Origin: Albifimbria verrucaria
Lineage: Eukaryota; Ascomycota; Sordariomycetes; Hypocreales; Stachybotryaceae
NCBI GenBank assembly: GCA_020081605.1
Contig: JAHREC010000013.1
Location: 4,960,001-5,024,000 of the forward strand
DNA: 64,000 bases
Direction: 5' to 3'
Position numbers and translations under genes: made by a program. This document shows, in pieces, positions 48,483-61,300 of the stretch (position 1 is the stretch's first letter; every line of letters starts with the position of its first letter). The notes below the pieces were generated by a model. The model made no database searches. It saw only the letters and a list, made by a program, of their open reading frames with translations, and was not told the origin of the DNA.

Positions 48483-49855
48483 CTATCTTGTTCTATCATG
48501 CGGTGTCTCCCCAATGTTACCCCCAGCCGTAACAAGCATTGAGGACTGCTCAGAATCATCAGCGAGGTTGTTCTGCATTTCTGTATCGTTGATCTTGGGA
48601 GGGGAGAGGCCCTTTTCGAAAGTACGACGGTTACCGCGCTGCCAAGGATCAAAGAGCAACCCGCAAAGCTCATGAGGCCCATGTTATGTCCAAACACCCA
48701 CCTGTCAAAAGCCGCGGCGAAGAGCATGTGTGTGTAAACCATGCCGTTCGCCTTGTTTGACTTATCTGCTGCAAGCCCAGACGTCAGCAAGTACTGCATG
48801 ATGAAACCCACAGCACCAAGGGTGAAAATCAAGCACCACTGGCGGAGCGAAGTTGGAGTCTTCCAGCTTAATGCTGGCTGGCCAATGCCAAGTAGCGGAG
48901 CAAAGATCAAGACAACACTGCAGATCACAATGCAGGTCATGGCAAAGAAGTTTACAGAAATGAGAGGGTGAGCTCGCTTGCCGATAGTGCGTAGGCTCGT
49001 GAAGGCGCCAGCGGCTCCAAGCACACCCAGTAACGCCACGCCAATGGCGACAAGGCGTTCTTCGGGAGTGGCCTCATGCTCGAAATCGGGCAAAGTGCCA
49101 CTATCATTTCCTCCGGATTTCGTATCCGATGCAGTGTCCGTCGATGAATGTCTAAAGAATGCCGTCGGCTGGGCAATTAGAACCACACCCGCCAATGCAA
49201 CAAGCGTGGCAAGTTGCTCGGTTCGGGTGAAGGGTTCACGGAGGACAAAGTAGCAGATGAAGCCAGCCACACCCGGGGCGAGAAATGTGATCACGGTGGC
49301 GTCTGCGAGTGGTAGATACATCATCGAATACCACATCCCGTAGATGCCGAAGAAACCTGATATGCCCCGAAGCACAAGGAGTTTACGAACTTCCTTGGGC
49401 CCAACAGGATAGTTCGGGATCTGCGTCCACCACATGTAGAGAAGGCAGCAGATTGCTGTGAGACCCTGCCGGATGAGGAGGACCTGGAATGGGTGCATAC
49501 CGGAGCCATCAAGTTCGAGTAATCGGGCACTCAAATTCATGAGGGCGCCAAACAACTGTGATAAGGCAACCAAGATGGATGGCTTGTTCTTGCCCCAGAA
49601 CCTCTGGAGCACGGTTCCCTTTGATTGAAGAGGAAGCCGATCCTGGGCGTGATAGTATGTCAGAGGCACTGGCGATATCCTTCCGCTTGGGTCTGGGCTT
49701 GGGGACAGGCCACGGAAAGCCTCAAAGGCCGCCTGACCGGCTTTACCGCCCGGAACCGCAGGATAGAGACCATCTTGAGCATGATCCTGATATTCAGAAC
49801 CACCAGCCTCTTCTGACTTGCCGGTGGACTCGGGGCGTTTTGTGGGACCCCGCAC
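48483..49855 (-). CDS. EamA/DMT-superfamily membrane transporter
   Basis: A multi-pass membrane protein of the drug/metabolite transporter superfamily with two EamA repeats, single exon. An approximately 85-residue hydrophilic N-terminus is followed by about ten hydrophobic helices, for example ILVALSQLFGALMNLSARLL, YLPLADATVITFLAPGVAG (first repeat signature) and AAFDRWVFGHNMGLMSFAG with ILGSAVTVVLSK (end of the second repeat). One T is missing on the plus strand at TTTT 48613-48616 (an A run on the coding strand), just after the last helix. Restoring it gives a C-terminus KKGLSPPKINDTEMQNN, ending at TAG 48483-48485. Restored length is 457 residues. Substrate cannot be predicted; fungal relatives are mostly uncharacterised. 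Confidence 0.9.
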
Positions 49856-50966
49856 TCGGTTGTGGGGTCAGACTCGAAGCCATGCTCATGCAGGTGTGAG
49901 ATGTGAATCAAATGCTAAAGGCTTCAATTGGAGTGCTAAGGTATGAATTCATGACATTCGTCTCACTCTCTGGCTAGGCGCTGCACGTCACACGTAAGCC
50001 TGGGAAGCAGTGAAGATGCAGAGAAGGGAATTTCCGTAGTAGGAACCAGGCGGTTAGAAGTTCGTGCCCGCATACAGTAGTCAGAGTATTAGTGGTCATC
50101 ATACACTTTTCTTCCGGCCTCGCAGGTACCCTTGGCTTCCTGATTTGAACGTGGTGTTGTGGACCTGGATAACGATACAACCAGTCGGAGTTGATTGCAG
50201 AGTGAATAGCTGCATTCAACTGCGAACCAAAGCCCTCTTAGTCATAGCAGACGCAGCTTAACCAACACGGCAATTTCACTGACGCTCCTGCTTAGCGAAG
50301 TCGATCAAACATGCACCGATCCTCCCAAAGCCCAAAGGTTCTTTGGATTTGCCTCCCCGTCGAGTCCGATATCGCACGGCTTGGTCGGAAGTTCCGTCAT
50401 CCACACACGGCCTCGAGATGTGGGTTTGACCCCGGCACTGCCCCGGAACTCCCGACCATCAACGGATGGATTTGATGTGGACACCGGAGTACTCTGTGGA
50501 GAAACAGCCTTTCCAAAATGCGCGGTCCTCTTAGTCTTGCATGGAGGCCGACGACCTTTGTGTTGCCGAGGAGTCTAAAAAGAACTACCCGTTTGGGAAC
50601 AACCATCGCAAGAAGTTTAGTTCAAGTATTGGTAAATATGATGGTCGCGATGACTACAGAATACATCTAACCACAGTGTGTATCGAAGAGATGAATCCTG
50701 ACACAATCATAGACGGGATCTATAGTCTTGTAAAACTCTCTGTTGTTCTCGTATTATGCAGGCAAACGCCCATCCTGCTGTGAAGAATACTGTCCTGTAC
50801 CCAAACTGTTGCCGCTCTAAATGCCACTGTTCTGAAGCCCTGTCCGAAACGCCTATTCATAATGTCCGTGTCGTACCTTTTCTGAAGTTTTCATGCAGTT
50901 TACCGAAACTCCAAACTCGCGCATGCGAAAAGCCGAAATATGTCAAATCCCGTGAGGTATTCCTAA
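49856..50966. other. Intergenic, 1.1 kb, no gene seen
   Basis: Transporter promoter and TAF13 3' flank, both on the minus strand. Open frames here are short and without family resemblance. Confidence 0.55.
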
Positions 50967-51489
50967 TCACCGCTTTTTGCCCAAGGCATCCGCTTCTGCC
51001 TCTGCATCATCGTCTGCCTCGCCCAGCTCCTCTTCGACCCTACCAGTGCGCGTCTCAGCCTTTTCGCGCTTCTTTTCCTCATCGGCAGCGTCCTTCATGA
51101 TCTCCTCCTCTTCACCGCGCAGGATCTCACGCGCTTTCTTGATTTCCTTTGCTTCTCAAACACCTCCTGCACCTTTCCGAGGAATGCTGGGTTCTTGCGG
51201 AACGCGAATTCAAAGTCCTCGTACTTGATCTTTGCCGGCCGGAATAGTGTGCCGCGCGCGTCGCCTCGAACGCGATGGATTGCATGAAGTCGGTGAGGAT
51301 CTCGTCGAGCACTCGGATGGTTTCGGGAGCGGGTTCTTCACGTCGCCGTGAGCGAAGAGTAGCTGCGCCACTGTAAAGAGAATCTGTAAGCATCCAACCG
51401 GTGTTACGCATGAGACGGAGCAACATACGCTCGTTGTGAGCAAAATTCATCTTGCCGACATTCTTGCCGGCTCGTGCTCGAGGCTCCAT
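50967..51489 (-). CDS. taf13: TFIID subunit TAF13
   Basis: A histone-fold subunit of TFIID that pairs with TAF11. Exon 1 is 51489-51429 (MEPRARAGKNVGKMNFAHNE), the intron runs 51428-51371 and exon 2 is 51370-50967. The histone fold reads LAQLLFAHGDVKNPLPETI, RVLDEILTDFMQSIAFEATR, YSGRQRIKYEDFEFAFRKNP and FLGKVQEVFEKQ. A charged Lys/Glu C-terminal tail follows (EIKKAREILRGEEEEI; ELGEADDDAEAEADALGKKR). Three single-base losses are required (51324-51328, 51229-51233, 51145-51151), so no single frame shows the whole protein. Restored length is 468 nt, 155 residues, as expected for fungal TAF13. It is divergent from ksh1 across 398 bp. Confidence 0.92.
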
Positions 51490-51887
51490 CTTGAAATGAT
51501 TGTGTCTGTGCTCTTGGAATAAGAGTAAACGGCCTGTAGAAACGATCGCGTGGAATCAAGAGGATTTAAAGACCGCGACTGTAATGGTTCACAGCAAAAT
51601 AGCACAAGGATAAACGTGTTGATGATGTCTATGCGAAGCTCGTCCAGAATACCTTGCGTGGGGACCAATTGTTCACAGCGCCTGGTGTTGGTGGGGTAGC
51701 CAGTGGGAACCCTGCTGGAAGCTTTCAGTAGCGGGTCGGCGAATCTTTGCTCCTAACCACACCTAAGCTCTAAGGGAAGGCTGACAAGGCCAGCAATCAG
51801 TTGGCAGCCTTGGCCTTGACTTCATAGCATCTCTACGAAGCCAAACAACCTCGATATTTCTTCGGGAAAGAGACCGCCACCGCAAAT
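51490..51887. promoter_or_regulatory. Divergent promoter region between taf13 and ksh1
   Basis: The two start codons are 398 bp apart on opposite strands, so the stretch must hold both promoters. No TATA box stands out. No gene was seen. Confidence 0.5.
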
Positions 51888-52255
51888 ATGGTAGGTCTTG
51901 CTTCCACCAGGTGCCCATCATGTTACTGACTGCCCTGCAGACCGCCCTTTTCAATTTCCAGTCTCTCCTGCTGGTCATCCTGCTGGTCATCTGCACTAGC
52001 GCATACGTTCACCACTTCGCGCCCGGCATCATGGACAGGAACAAGGACGGGTATGATCTCTGACGAGTACAATAAACATTCAAGTATTGACGACTACTAG
52101 TGTGACGGGTATCTTCTGGAAATGCGCCAGGATAGGCGAACGATTGAGCCCATACATCAGTCTAGCCTGCGTCCTCATGGCTGTACGTCGCCCACCCCAG
52201 AGTATCTGCGTACGCAGTTTGCTGATCTGCATAGGTCTCGATGCTTTTCAACTAA
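51888..52255 (+). CDS. ksh1: Kish protein KSH1 (TMEM167 family)
   Basis: A tiny essential membrane protein of the early secretory pathway, in the ER/Golgi. Four exons: 51888-51890 (the start codon alone), 51941-52050, 52101-52182 and 52235-52255, totalling 216 nt and 71 residues. Introns are 50-52 nt with GTAGGT, GTATGA and GTACGT donors. The protein has two hydrophobic segments, [20 protein letters not shown] and [18 protein letters not shown], joined by the conserved loop [21 protein letters not shown]. It needs no frame repair. No single open frame exceeds 60 codons, so automatic annotation would miss it. The exon consisting of only ATG is unusual and makes the start dependent on splicing. 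Confidence 0.95.
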
Positions 52256-55200
52256 GTCGACAGCCGTTCTGCTTACGTTTTTACGATATCATCAAGCTCG
52301 GAGTTTGGGAGAGCGGAAGGGCGCAATGACCCATTTGGGAAGTGAAGCTGGGAACACAACCACAAGAACGGCGGGAATATGATGACGTTGTTATTTGCCG
52401 CTTCTGAACTTGGACGGTCATGTGAGAATATACTTGACTATGCATGCAGTCATGCTGGGAAGGGAGGGTGTAGGTTTATACGATTAAAATATTGCGATTG
52501 TTCATCAGTCCAAATTTGGTTGATGGCATCCTCACCGACCTATTCTTCGACGACCCCGCCGCCAATAACCGCGCGAAGGAGAGACCACACATAGCGAAAG
52601 GAGGGGCGATCTGCTCCAGGTAGTTGCCAAATATCGGGGTGAGACCATAACCAGACTTCGCATTGCCCTCATCACCCTACTCGCGTCACCGACTGTCTTA
52701 TTGACCTACGTGCCCTCCGAGATGATAGCCGGCTCAGGGGTTCGATATCAAGGAGCACAAGGAGTAGTCTGATATGGATAGGTCTTGCTAGGCAAACTAA
52801 GGAGACTCGTCTTCAACGAAGGTCCTACCAAGGAAGGTGACAGTCATATCGTGACAAAGAGCCAAAGATAGAGCCAATTAGCACATAGTTAAAATACCTG
52901 TATAATGGCCAACCGTTACATATAAATGAAGTATCGTGAAACTGTCGGATCCTGACAATCAGCAGCCACTATGCTAATGAGCATCACGATTATACAGCTT
53001 GGTCTTGAGAGTGGATGTGGCGCCTCGCACGTGTTTTCTGCGGGAAACAAAATTCGCTAGTAGACTTGGAGTCAATATACATCTGTGAACGATGATGTAG
53101 CATTTCTAATGAACCTTGTTTGCTGCTGGTCGGACATGATTCGGGAACTCCCCATGACGAATCATTTTGTGGTACCGACATACAAAAGATGCGCCTAGCC
53201 TTCAGCCATGGCTAAAATCTCGGGCGGAACGTGGCCGCCACTGTGCAGTTTAGACACCCTACGATCTACGTAATTTATCACCTATCGAGGTAGTTAATCG
53301 GGCAAGCCGCGATAGTAGCTTCCCCTCGTAGTGACAACAACTGCTACTGAAATACAATTGAGTACAGTGCAGTGTTGTAGAGTATGATGCAAAGCACATG
53401 GACAAAGGAAGCTCCTATATGTCGCAAAGTGCAAAGAACACATTGTCTTTGAAAGGACAGTGTTGCGAGGTCAACTATCTCGAACGCCTCCACCTCGCAC
53501 ATCTCCTTGCATTTTGCATTGTCATCAAAGCGTTTATCTCAGGCAAAACCAAACAGGTTGCAAAATGGAAACAATTTAGATGAGGCATGCCTAATGAGCG
53601 CAGACTGTAGTGTCGAGAACTTACGGTGAGAGTAACAACAGCAGTCCGAACGCCTTCATGTTTCAACTTTTAAAATGGAGTCGTATTGCAGCAAGATTAA
53701 GGACATCAACTCCGATTGTCAAAACGTCAAACATCGTGAGCTCCACGTTTTTGAAGCACTAGACTTGAACCACTTAGAGGATGTGCGAAGATGGAGAATA
53801 ATAAAGATGTTGCCCAAACCCCATGAGGAATAAGGAAAAGTTCCTGAACGACCGTATTCCGAATCTGAGCTGAACCGCCCAAAGCGTCAGGTACATATTT
53901 ACACGACACACGCGAGCAAAATGCAAACAATTCCCAAAGAGGACTGGATGGTGTTTCTCGATATGAAGCTCCTTGGTTGGTCGTGGAAGAAGAAGGGGGC
54001 GCTGAAATGGATAGGCTTCGAGAAACATGTCAACAAAGTTCTAGGCAGGTCCGGGGCCTGGGCGCGATTTTGGGTAGGGGAAGAGGCTTGGGAGGGTCAG
54101 TAACAGTCACATCTCGGTCGGAGTTTAAGCCCCGGTCGCATGGCCTTGCCACGAGCAGCCAAGGATCTAACCAAGGGTGCGCGCATCATCACGACCGAGA
54201 AAAGGGGACCGGACTCGTCAAAACTCGTTCGTCTTGGGGGCAAAGAGCACTAGGGCCGCCATGTATCGCCAAAGTACCCTTGCCTTTCCCGCATCTGGTG
54301 GTCGGATCCTCCTCCGATGAGGCGAGCTAGGCCTCGAGCTACGAACTCATGGCGGCAGTAAAGTGGCTCCCAGGAACGCCCGGGAGCTCTCCAGAAGTCT
54401 GACCCAAAAGGCCAAGCAGTCAAGGCAATCTGATGCCCTTCGGCACCGTGTTTGGGGACCACCCTGTTTTGAATTTGATCCGCTATGCGCACGTCTGCAC
54501 GACACGGAGGGAATACGATGCCAGACGAGAGGGAAAAAGGGCGCATGAGCTCCCTTTTATTACAGGTTATCAACTCGCCAGCGCCCCTGTTTCCTTGAGC
54601 CGGCGCTAAGGTGGCAGTGGACCGTCAACATGCTCTATGTAAGTCAGAAAGGCAATTTATATTCTGGTGGTCGGCCGGAGCGCGGAAATATTAATGAAAC
54701 ACGAGGAGGCAAGCCTTGCTAACGAAGCCGGGGCACCAACCACAAGGCGCACCGGTGCCCTCGAGTAGCTGGACGAAAGGCTGCTCCTTGGTGGTTTACA
54801 TGAGTCGAAAGAGGCCAACGGTCGCTTCTCTCGAGTTCCTTCATCTCCCCTCCGCCCCGCCTAGGCTTTGTTAGACGAAGGTGGCGTCAGCGTTACCAGG
54901 CCTCGGTGTTGTGGTCCCGACGCAAACTTGCGTACAGGATCATGCGTCGGTGTACTATTCGTAAGATGACCTTTGTCGTGCGCCATGCAACTCATGGCAA
55001 GTTGTGTGGGTTACATCCTTTAAATCCGTCATCTCACGTCGTCATGATTGACCAGGCAAGTCCTCGAAACCACATATTAGAAGGAAGGGGGCGCTTTACA
55101 TCGCCGCGTCTATTCGGACCTCAGAGAGAGTTCTAGATCTGCATGATCCGCGACCTGCATTCATCATATCAATCGATCAAATCGCCTTGTACTGTAGAAG

Positions 55201-58200
55201 ATGTCACCAGTGACGCCAATGTCGTGCATAAAGGTGACTCGTTGCCGGGCTACTGCTTACTAGCAGAGACCTGTTTGAATCATCGAATTCAAGCCTAATT
55301 AACGACTGCAAGGGGCCATGTCGCTCAACTTCACTGCATTGCTACATCCTTGCTAGGAATAGAGATGTGATCGATCGAGGCTCATCGTATGTCCCGAACT
55401 GTGCAGATGCAGAGGCGGGACGCAATGTCCGTGTCATGCTTTAATAATAAACCCAGCTGATTCTTTCATGCTGACGAAACGAATTCGCGCAAAGCCGAAC
55501 GTCAAGGCTGAAGCAGAGGTGCTTTTTCCACCCTCAGCCATGCGGCTGGATGCTTCCTACGGCATGACCCCAAGGCCTTCTGTGGTGAACACTGGCTTAT
55601 TTTAAAACCTGCCCTCCTCGAATCCGAGAGGTAGGGCAGGTGTGGAACTCAGCACTGACTCGCAACTGGAGATGTGAGAGAAAAGTGTGTGACGTGGGGA
55701 TTTGGGGAGGGGGAGTGGACTGGGTTTCGGAGGCATGGTGGATTGCGACAGGCCGACCCTCTGGCGTCACAAGTATGACGCCTCCAGACGGTGAGGATCA
55801 TAGTGATGTGGGCTGGCATCGTTTTGAGAAACCCGCTGGCGAACGCAATGTGCCTCGCGGTTCCTAGTTTGGGGTTGGCACGCGAAGCTAGCAGGTGTCC
55901 AATTCGTCTCAACTTTGGGATGTGTTTCGTTTTGGTAGAAAACTAAAGAGTATGGGTGCTGGTGCAAGCCTTCTGTGGCGACTTGTGTTAGAAACTTGTT
56001 TTTTCTTTGTTATTTTTATTTTTCAACCCGGATTTTTCTCTTTGCTTTTTCCTGTTCTGACTCTGCTGCAGGGTGGTGTAATGTTGAGTCAGGGCGCCGA
56101 TGATCAGAGTCGAAATCTGATATCTCCATAACTCGCACATGGCAATTCGTTTCAGATCCGGACGTTCCTTTTCGAGGTCTCTAATTATTCATAACCTGCA
56201 TAGCGCTAGTGGTAGTAGCCTCATTTTTTTTACCATAGTACATAGTAGTGTTGGGTACCGAGCCAGAGGGCTGAGAACACCACCAGCCAGATTGTGAGCA
56301 GGACAAATGCCGAGTGTCACAATGAGAACATACAAATTTGTGGGACTTGATTCGAACCAGATGCTAGCATACGAGCGATGAGGGCGTTCCCACAACAGTT
56401 CACTGACATTATTAAGTATTATTTCGATAAGTGTAGTTGCATATAAACCTAAGACATAGGTGATTGGCCATCCTCCTTGTTTACTCGCCATTTGCCACAC
56501 AAGGTATCCGTACTGTACGTTGCGCAGGATCTTGAGGCCAGCTAGCACTTCTTTTAGAAACCTACAGGCAGAGAAGGCTATGCGCCGAAGCGCCAGCGTC
56601 AAGAGGCCCTGCTGCTAACATCAGCGCAGCGCATGCACCAAGCTAGCTGCAAGGTGGGCAGGCCGCATGGCCGGACCCGAAGTACCATGGAGCCAACACC
56701 GGTAGGTGAGATTTCAAATCCACATGCGGGGAAGACGAAGGCCTCCCGAGGCGCCAAGGACAAGACGTAGACAAGAACACACGCAAATGGAGGGTGGCAG
56801 TGTGATCCGCGCGCATGCAGCGTCGGTCGGGCGGCCTACGTTGAAGGATTCGTCGCGTATGGTAGGGTATGGTAAGACCTAAAGCCGGCAAAAATGTGAT
56901 ATGCTGGCAGTGCAACCATGGCGAGCGTATGTACGCGCATGCTATACATATCTCACAAGTTTGTGTGGACTATCGTGGCTTACACGATCCGCACGCCAGA
57001 TGCCTGTGCGGTGCAAGAGGCTAGGCGTCCAAGCTGAGATACAGCACGGTGGAGCTCGACGTGGACTCAGCGGCGCCGACCTTTGAGGGCCGGAGGGGCT
57101 GGGCTGACTTGGGCACCTCAAGCCATGACTTGTGGGCGTTGGAATGGCGCAAAGACATCTGGGTGAATTATGGGGATGGAGGAGCACGGCAGCAGGGACG
57201 TGATGTGGCGGAAATGCAGAGTGGAATAGGGCATGTGCTCCGAGATACAGGGAGACAAGGTGCCTGACCTCCCATCAATGCCTTGGCCGGCGGTTATCTG
57301 CTGCCCCTGAAGATATCATGTTGCAGGCGGATGTTCAGCCACTTATCGAATTCCATGGTCACGAGGCATCCAGATAAGGGAGCAATTTCGGGAGCTTGCC
57401 AAGGACTGACTTACCACTGACTGACGATCAGAGATGCGCGGTATCTTGTGAGGCCAGGCCGTCCCTCGGAACAGGGCCAGCCGACAGCATCACTCGCCCC
57501 TCCCGATAAGGTGCCATCCCCTCCATCCCTCGGAGCCGCAGAGGCATGCTAGCAAAGTAAACAATGCTGGTAAGACGATAGGGATGTGGCCACTGATACA
57601 ATGTTATCTCCCATTCCTCCGCAATTTATCCCTGCTTTGTCTCTTGCGACTGAGTTAGAGTGATCCAGGGATCGTCTCTCTCTGTCTGGACCCCCAAAGG
57701 GCAGCAGGTACAGGACAGCAGCGCACCAGTCAGCTGGCAGGTACACATGGGGCCCCTAACGCGAACGTCCACCTAGTTGGGTAAGTTGCAGGGATATCCA
57801 TTGGGGAGGGACTCCTGGATCCCCGGTGGTAGAACGGCCGGGTTCTTTTGTGGATTCTAACTCTCTGGCTGTGGTAGCAGGGTGGGGGTTATTTGGGGAG
57901 CAGAGGATGGGCGGCAGTGAGGCAAGGCAATGCATGGGTATGGCACTGTGTTGTTTGGAGAGCCTGCCTGCCTACCTAGATGTCCGTTTCGCGCGGTACG
58001 GGGTATATGTCTGAGATGGGAGATGGGTGATGGAATGGGCTTGGTTCAACCAAAGGGCGCTCTTACACGAAGTGACAAGTCACAGGCGAGGAAAGTGGCC
58101 TCTGATACTTGCGTCAGAGATGAACAAGATGATGTTGGGGAAATGGATGCATGTACCTTTTTCGACGGTGCTGTCCAACCCAGGCTCCGGCTGACTTACT

Positions 58201-58902
58201 ATACATTTAACCAACAACAAACAAACAAATAAACAACATACATAAAATTCGTAGCAGCAGAAGAGGGCCCTTAGGCGCGACATTGAGCGCAACTAGCGAA
58301 TTCGTGTGCCATGACAAGCCACTAGAAAGCCACTGCAAGGTCACCTGCGCCAGCGGCTAAGGAAGAGAAAAAAGAAGCAGAAAAAAGTCCTCCTGGTTGT
58401 TGGTTTGACTTCCGGCCGTGGCGACGGGCCTCCGGTGGTGGCGCGGGCGGGTTTTGACTTTTTTCTGTCTCCTACTGGATGGAACCTACCGCGCGGCATA
58501 TCCGTCCAGTCCAAACAGCTGGGAGAGCCGTCGGGCGAGGATACTTTTTCGCCTGCGTGAGGAAAGACTGAAGGTGACGAGCACGGCCCGGGGCCAACAA
58601 AGAAACGTCATTCCCGAGTGATGCCCGGCCCGCTGCCACAGCCTGGCCGCCACGGGGCTGAGGTCAAACGAGCTGTCCCCAGAGACGTCGCATGGATGAA
58701 TGAGTCGTGTCATCAGCCATGCGTCGATGATCCCACCTTTCCAGAAGGTACCTATGTTCGTGATGGCAGGTCTGCAGGCCGAGGGTTGCAGCGAGAGCGG
58801 CGGGCATGAAAGTCATTGCCAAGGATCTGTAGAGTCATGGCAGGAAATAATCCCACCTAGCGTCGCCTGCGTGCAGTATGTACTGTGTATACGCTGCGCG
58901 CC

Positions 58903-58927
58903 GTGTGTGTGTGTATGTGTGTGTGTG
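58903..58927. repeat. GT dinucleotide microsatellite
   Basis: About 12 GT units with one A interruption, intergenic. Confidence 0.85.
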
Positions 58928-60531
58928 GTGGATGTGCATACATACTACAGCACAGTAGTGTACCTCGGTATACAGAGAGAGTCACTCGCTCGCCCTCAGA
59001 AGGGGCGGTCAAATCTTGGACAATGTTATGCGCCATGTTTGGGCTTTGAGGTGCGCTCAGCGCTAGCAGTCGCTCACCTAAGGTCAGGCATGGCTCGTTT
59101 TGAGTGGCAGTCGATTACGAGACGCAGATGCGCCCTTTGTGGAAATAACCCAATCCAGCCTGGCCAGCCCAGTCCAATCCAATCCAGTGCAGGATCGATG
59201 CCGTACTCCGTAATAATAAGGGTGCCTGTGGCGCTGTGGGGCGGTGGAAGGAAGGAGGCCCTTGTAGGCAGTGCCTTATGTGCTTCTGGTCCGCTTCTAG
59301 ATCAGCGACGTTGCATTGGGGTCCCCCTCCCTCTGCTAGTCCCTTGGAGATGCAAGCGACAATGCAAGGGCAGCGACACTCATGCCAGTACCGGCTCCAT
59401 TTCCCGTGTCAAAGGAAGATCCTAGGGGTACCGCTCTGGTAGCGTGTCCGAGAGCCTGGGTGGATGTACCTTGTACCTGCGACGCCGGAGGTTCCCTCCC
59501 AATCAATTCGGTCAGGACTTTGACCTTGGGGTTCTTTTTCCCCTTCCCTTTCCTGCACGCTGAGATTGCGATGCTTCAGTCATGGGTCAGGCAACACACG
59601 CATACCACGGGCTTGATCGTCGCGGACCAACGGACCGCCCGGAGCTACCTACCTCTCTCATGTGGGAGTGTTTTGTTTCTTTCCCGTAGAGATCCTCCCC
59701 TAACAAAAGATCGGACTGTCCCAGCTGACAGTCGGGTAGGCTTGAGGACGAGGACGACGAGGACGAGGCATGAGGTCTCGGGCAAGTTCCTACATCAAGA
59801 CGGAATACCAGTGTGAGAGAGTCGGGTTAGCATGGAACGTGTAGGAGGCACGGGATCGCAATGGAAACATTTTCCCTAGCCCTCGCGTGCTTCATCGAAC
59901 CTGGCCCGGGATCTAATGGCGACTCGAGGCAGGTACATGGTCTGGCCAGACGAATAAGCCCGGCGCAGGGTAGAGTCAGTACTAAATACCTGCTTGGCAT
60001 AACTGGCGTCCATCGGTGCCAGACCCGGTCTCGGCGCCAGCACCTTACCCATCTCGTGGTTGCTCCGAGGGGCATTGTGGAAGCAATGGAAGCCCCGGAA
60101 TTACCTGCTCTCAGGCACTCGAGAGCCCTAGAGACCAGTGTACGGAGCTGGTACTTGCGAGCCTCCATACCTACAGCACCATACATTAGTAGGTAGTACA
60201 CATGGCGCTACGGGTAGACCCATACCGTACCATGCCTGATGTGTAGGCACCTTCGTGCCCAGCAGGCCAGCAAGCCAGGTACATGCTGGGCGCACTGGCA
60301 GCGCGCCCGCGGGTCGGTACCTAGAGCATGGCCAGTTGAGGGCCCCAGAGCAGGTACCGAGCGGATGAAAGACCCCCATTTCCACCTTTCTCTCCGTGGT
60401 GGACAAGGTGCCCGTCCTGCCCTGTCCGTGCCCGTACGTGCGTGCGTCGCACGCCCAGGCTCGTGCCTCCCTTCCACTGACTGACCCTGTGCAGCGGCCA
60501 CACGCTCAGGCGAAGAGGAAGAGAGACGCAA

Positions 60532-60560
60532 GGTACGGTACGGTGCGGTGCGGTGCGGTG
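60532..60560. repeat. CGGT(A/G) pentanucleotide tandem repeat
   Basis: Five to six head-to-tail copies of a five-base unit, two ending in A and the rest in G. Intergenic, upstream of the SOK1 gene. Confidence 0.8.
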
Positions 60561-61059
60561 GCCACCCACCTCTACAGTACTTGTGCCCATCCTCATCAAG
60601 CGACGTCGGGGGCCTGCGAGGTACGTACCCGTTAGTTGGTCGCTACCATGTACTATAGCAGCCATAAGAAAGCTACATCGGGCAAGTACTTCACCTTCGC
60701 GGGCCTCGCGGAGCACCGGTACGTGGCCGCAGGCTGGTACTGTACCTCACCTTGGCTCTCGCCATGGGCCCCGTACCCGTCGGTACCGTCGCTCGGGTAC
60801 CCTACGCGACCTGGGCTGGCCAGAACCCTGCCTCTGCCTTGCCTTACCTTACTTTCACTTTCACTTCCACTGCCACCTCCACTTCCACCTCGACGACCCT
60901 TTACCGTACTTACATTAGTTTCCCTCATGCTCACACCACACGCCTCGACACACCACACCACCCACCTTAGTCCTTACCCACCCACCCGCACACACCACAG
61001 CACACGCACACCCATCGAACTCAAGTCATTTGATTGATGCTAGTCTCTCTGTGCTCGTC

Positions 61060-61300
61060 GCACCCTCCTAGGGTCGCTCTCCTTTTCTTCTTACGCTTCG
61101 CTTCCCTTCCCTTAATTCCTCTTCCCTTCTTTTTATCTTCTTCCTCTTTTATTCCATTCTTGTCTGTCGAATACCCTCTTTTGTTCTTTTGGGAAACATA
61201 ACTCACCCTCACTCTCTTTCCTTGCCAGCAGTCCTTGGGGGAACTTTATCATTTACAACTTCTCTCTCTTTGCGTCAACCCTGCCACTCCTTGGCCCCCT
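61060..61300 (+). promoter_or_regulatory. Pyrimidine-rich leader region upstream of SOK1
   Basis: Long C/T tracts on the plus strand about 0.8-1 kb before the SOK1 start codon. Such sequence is common around transcription starts and in long 5' leaders of fungal regulatory genes. No motif decides the exact start. Confidence 0.4.

Noticed and set aside
52725..52755. GGTTCGATATC resembling a tRNA T loop
   Set aside because: No complementary T stem or acceptor stem.
56340..56365. B-box-like GGTTCGAATC on the minus strand suggesting a tRNA
   Set aside because: The flanking bases cannot form the T stem and no A box lies at the right distance.
56189..56602. 137-codon minus-strand frame with hydrophobic stretches
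   Set aside because: No recognisable family, no splice or promoter support; considered as a small membrane protein but not supportable.
58700..59425. 241-codon open frame
   Set aside because: It runs through a GT microsatellite (poly Cys-Val), shows no domain or codon pattern, and has no homologue that I recognise.
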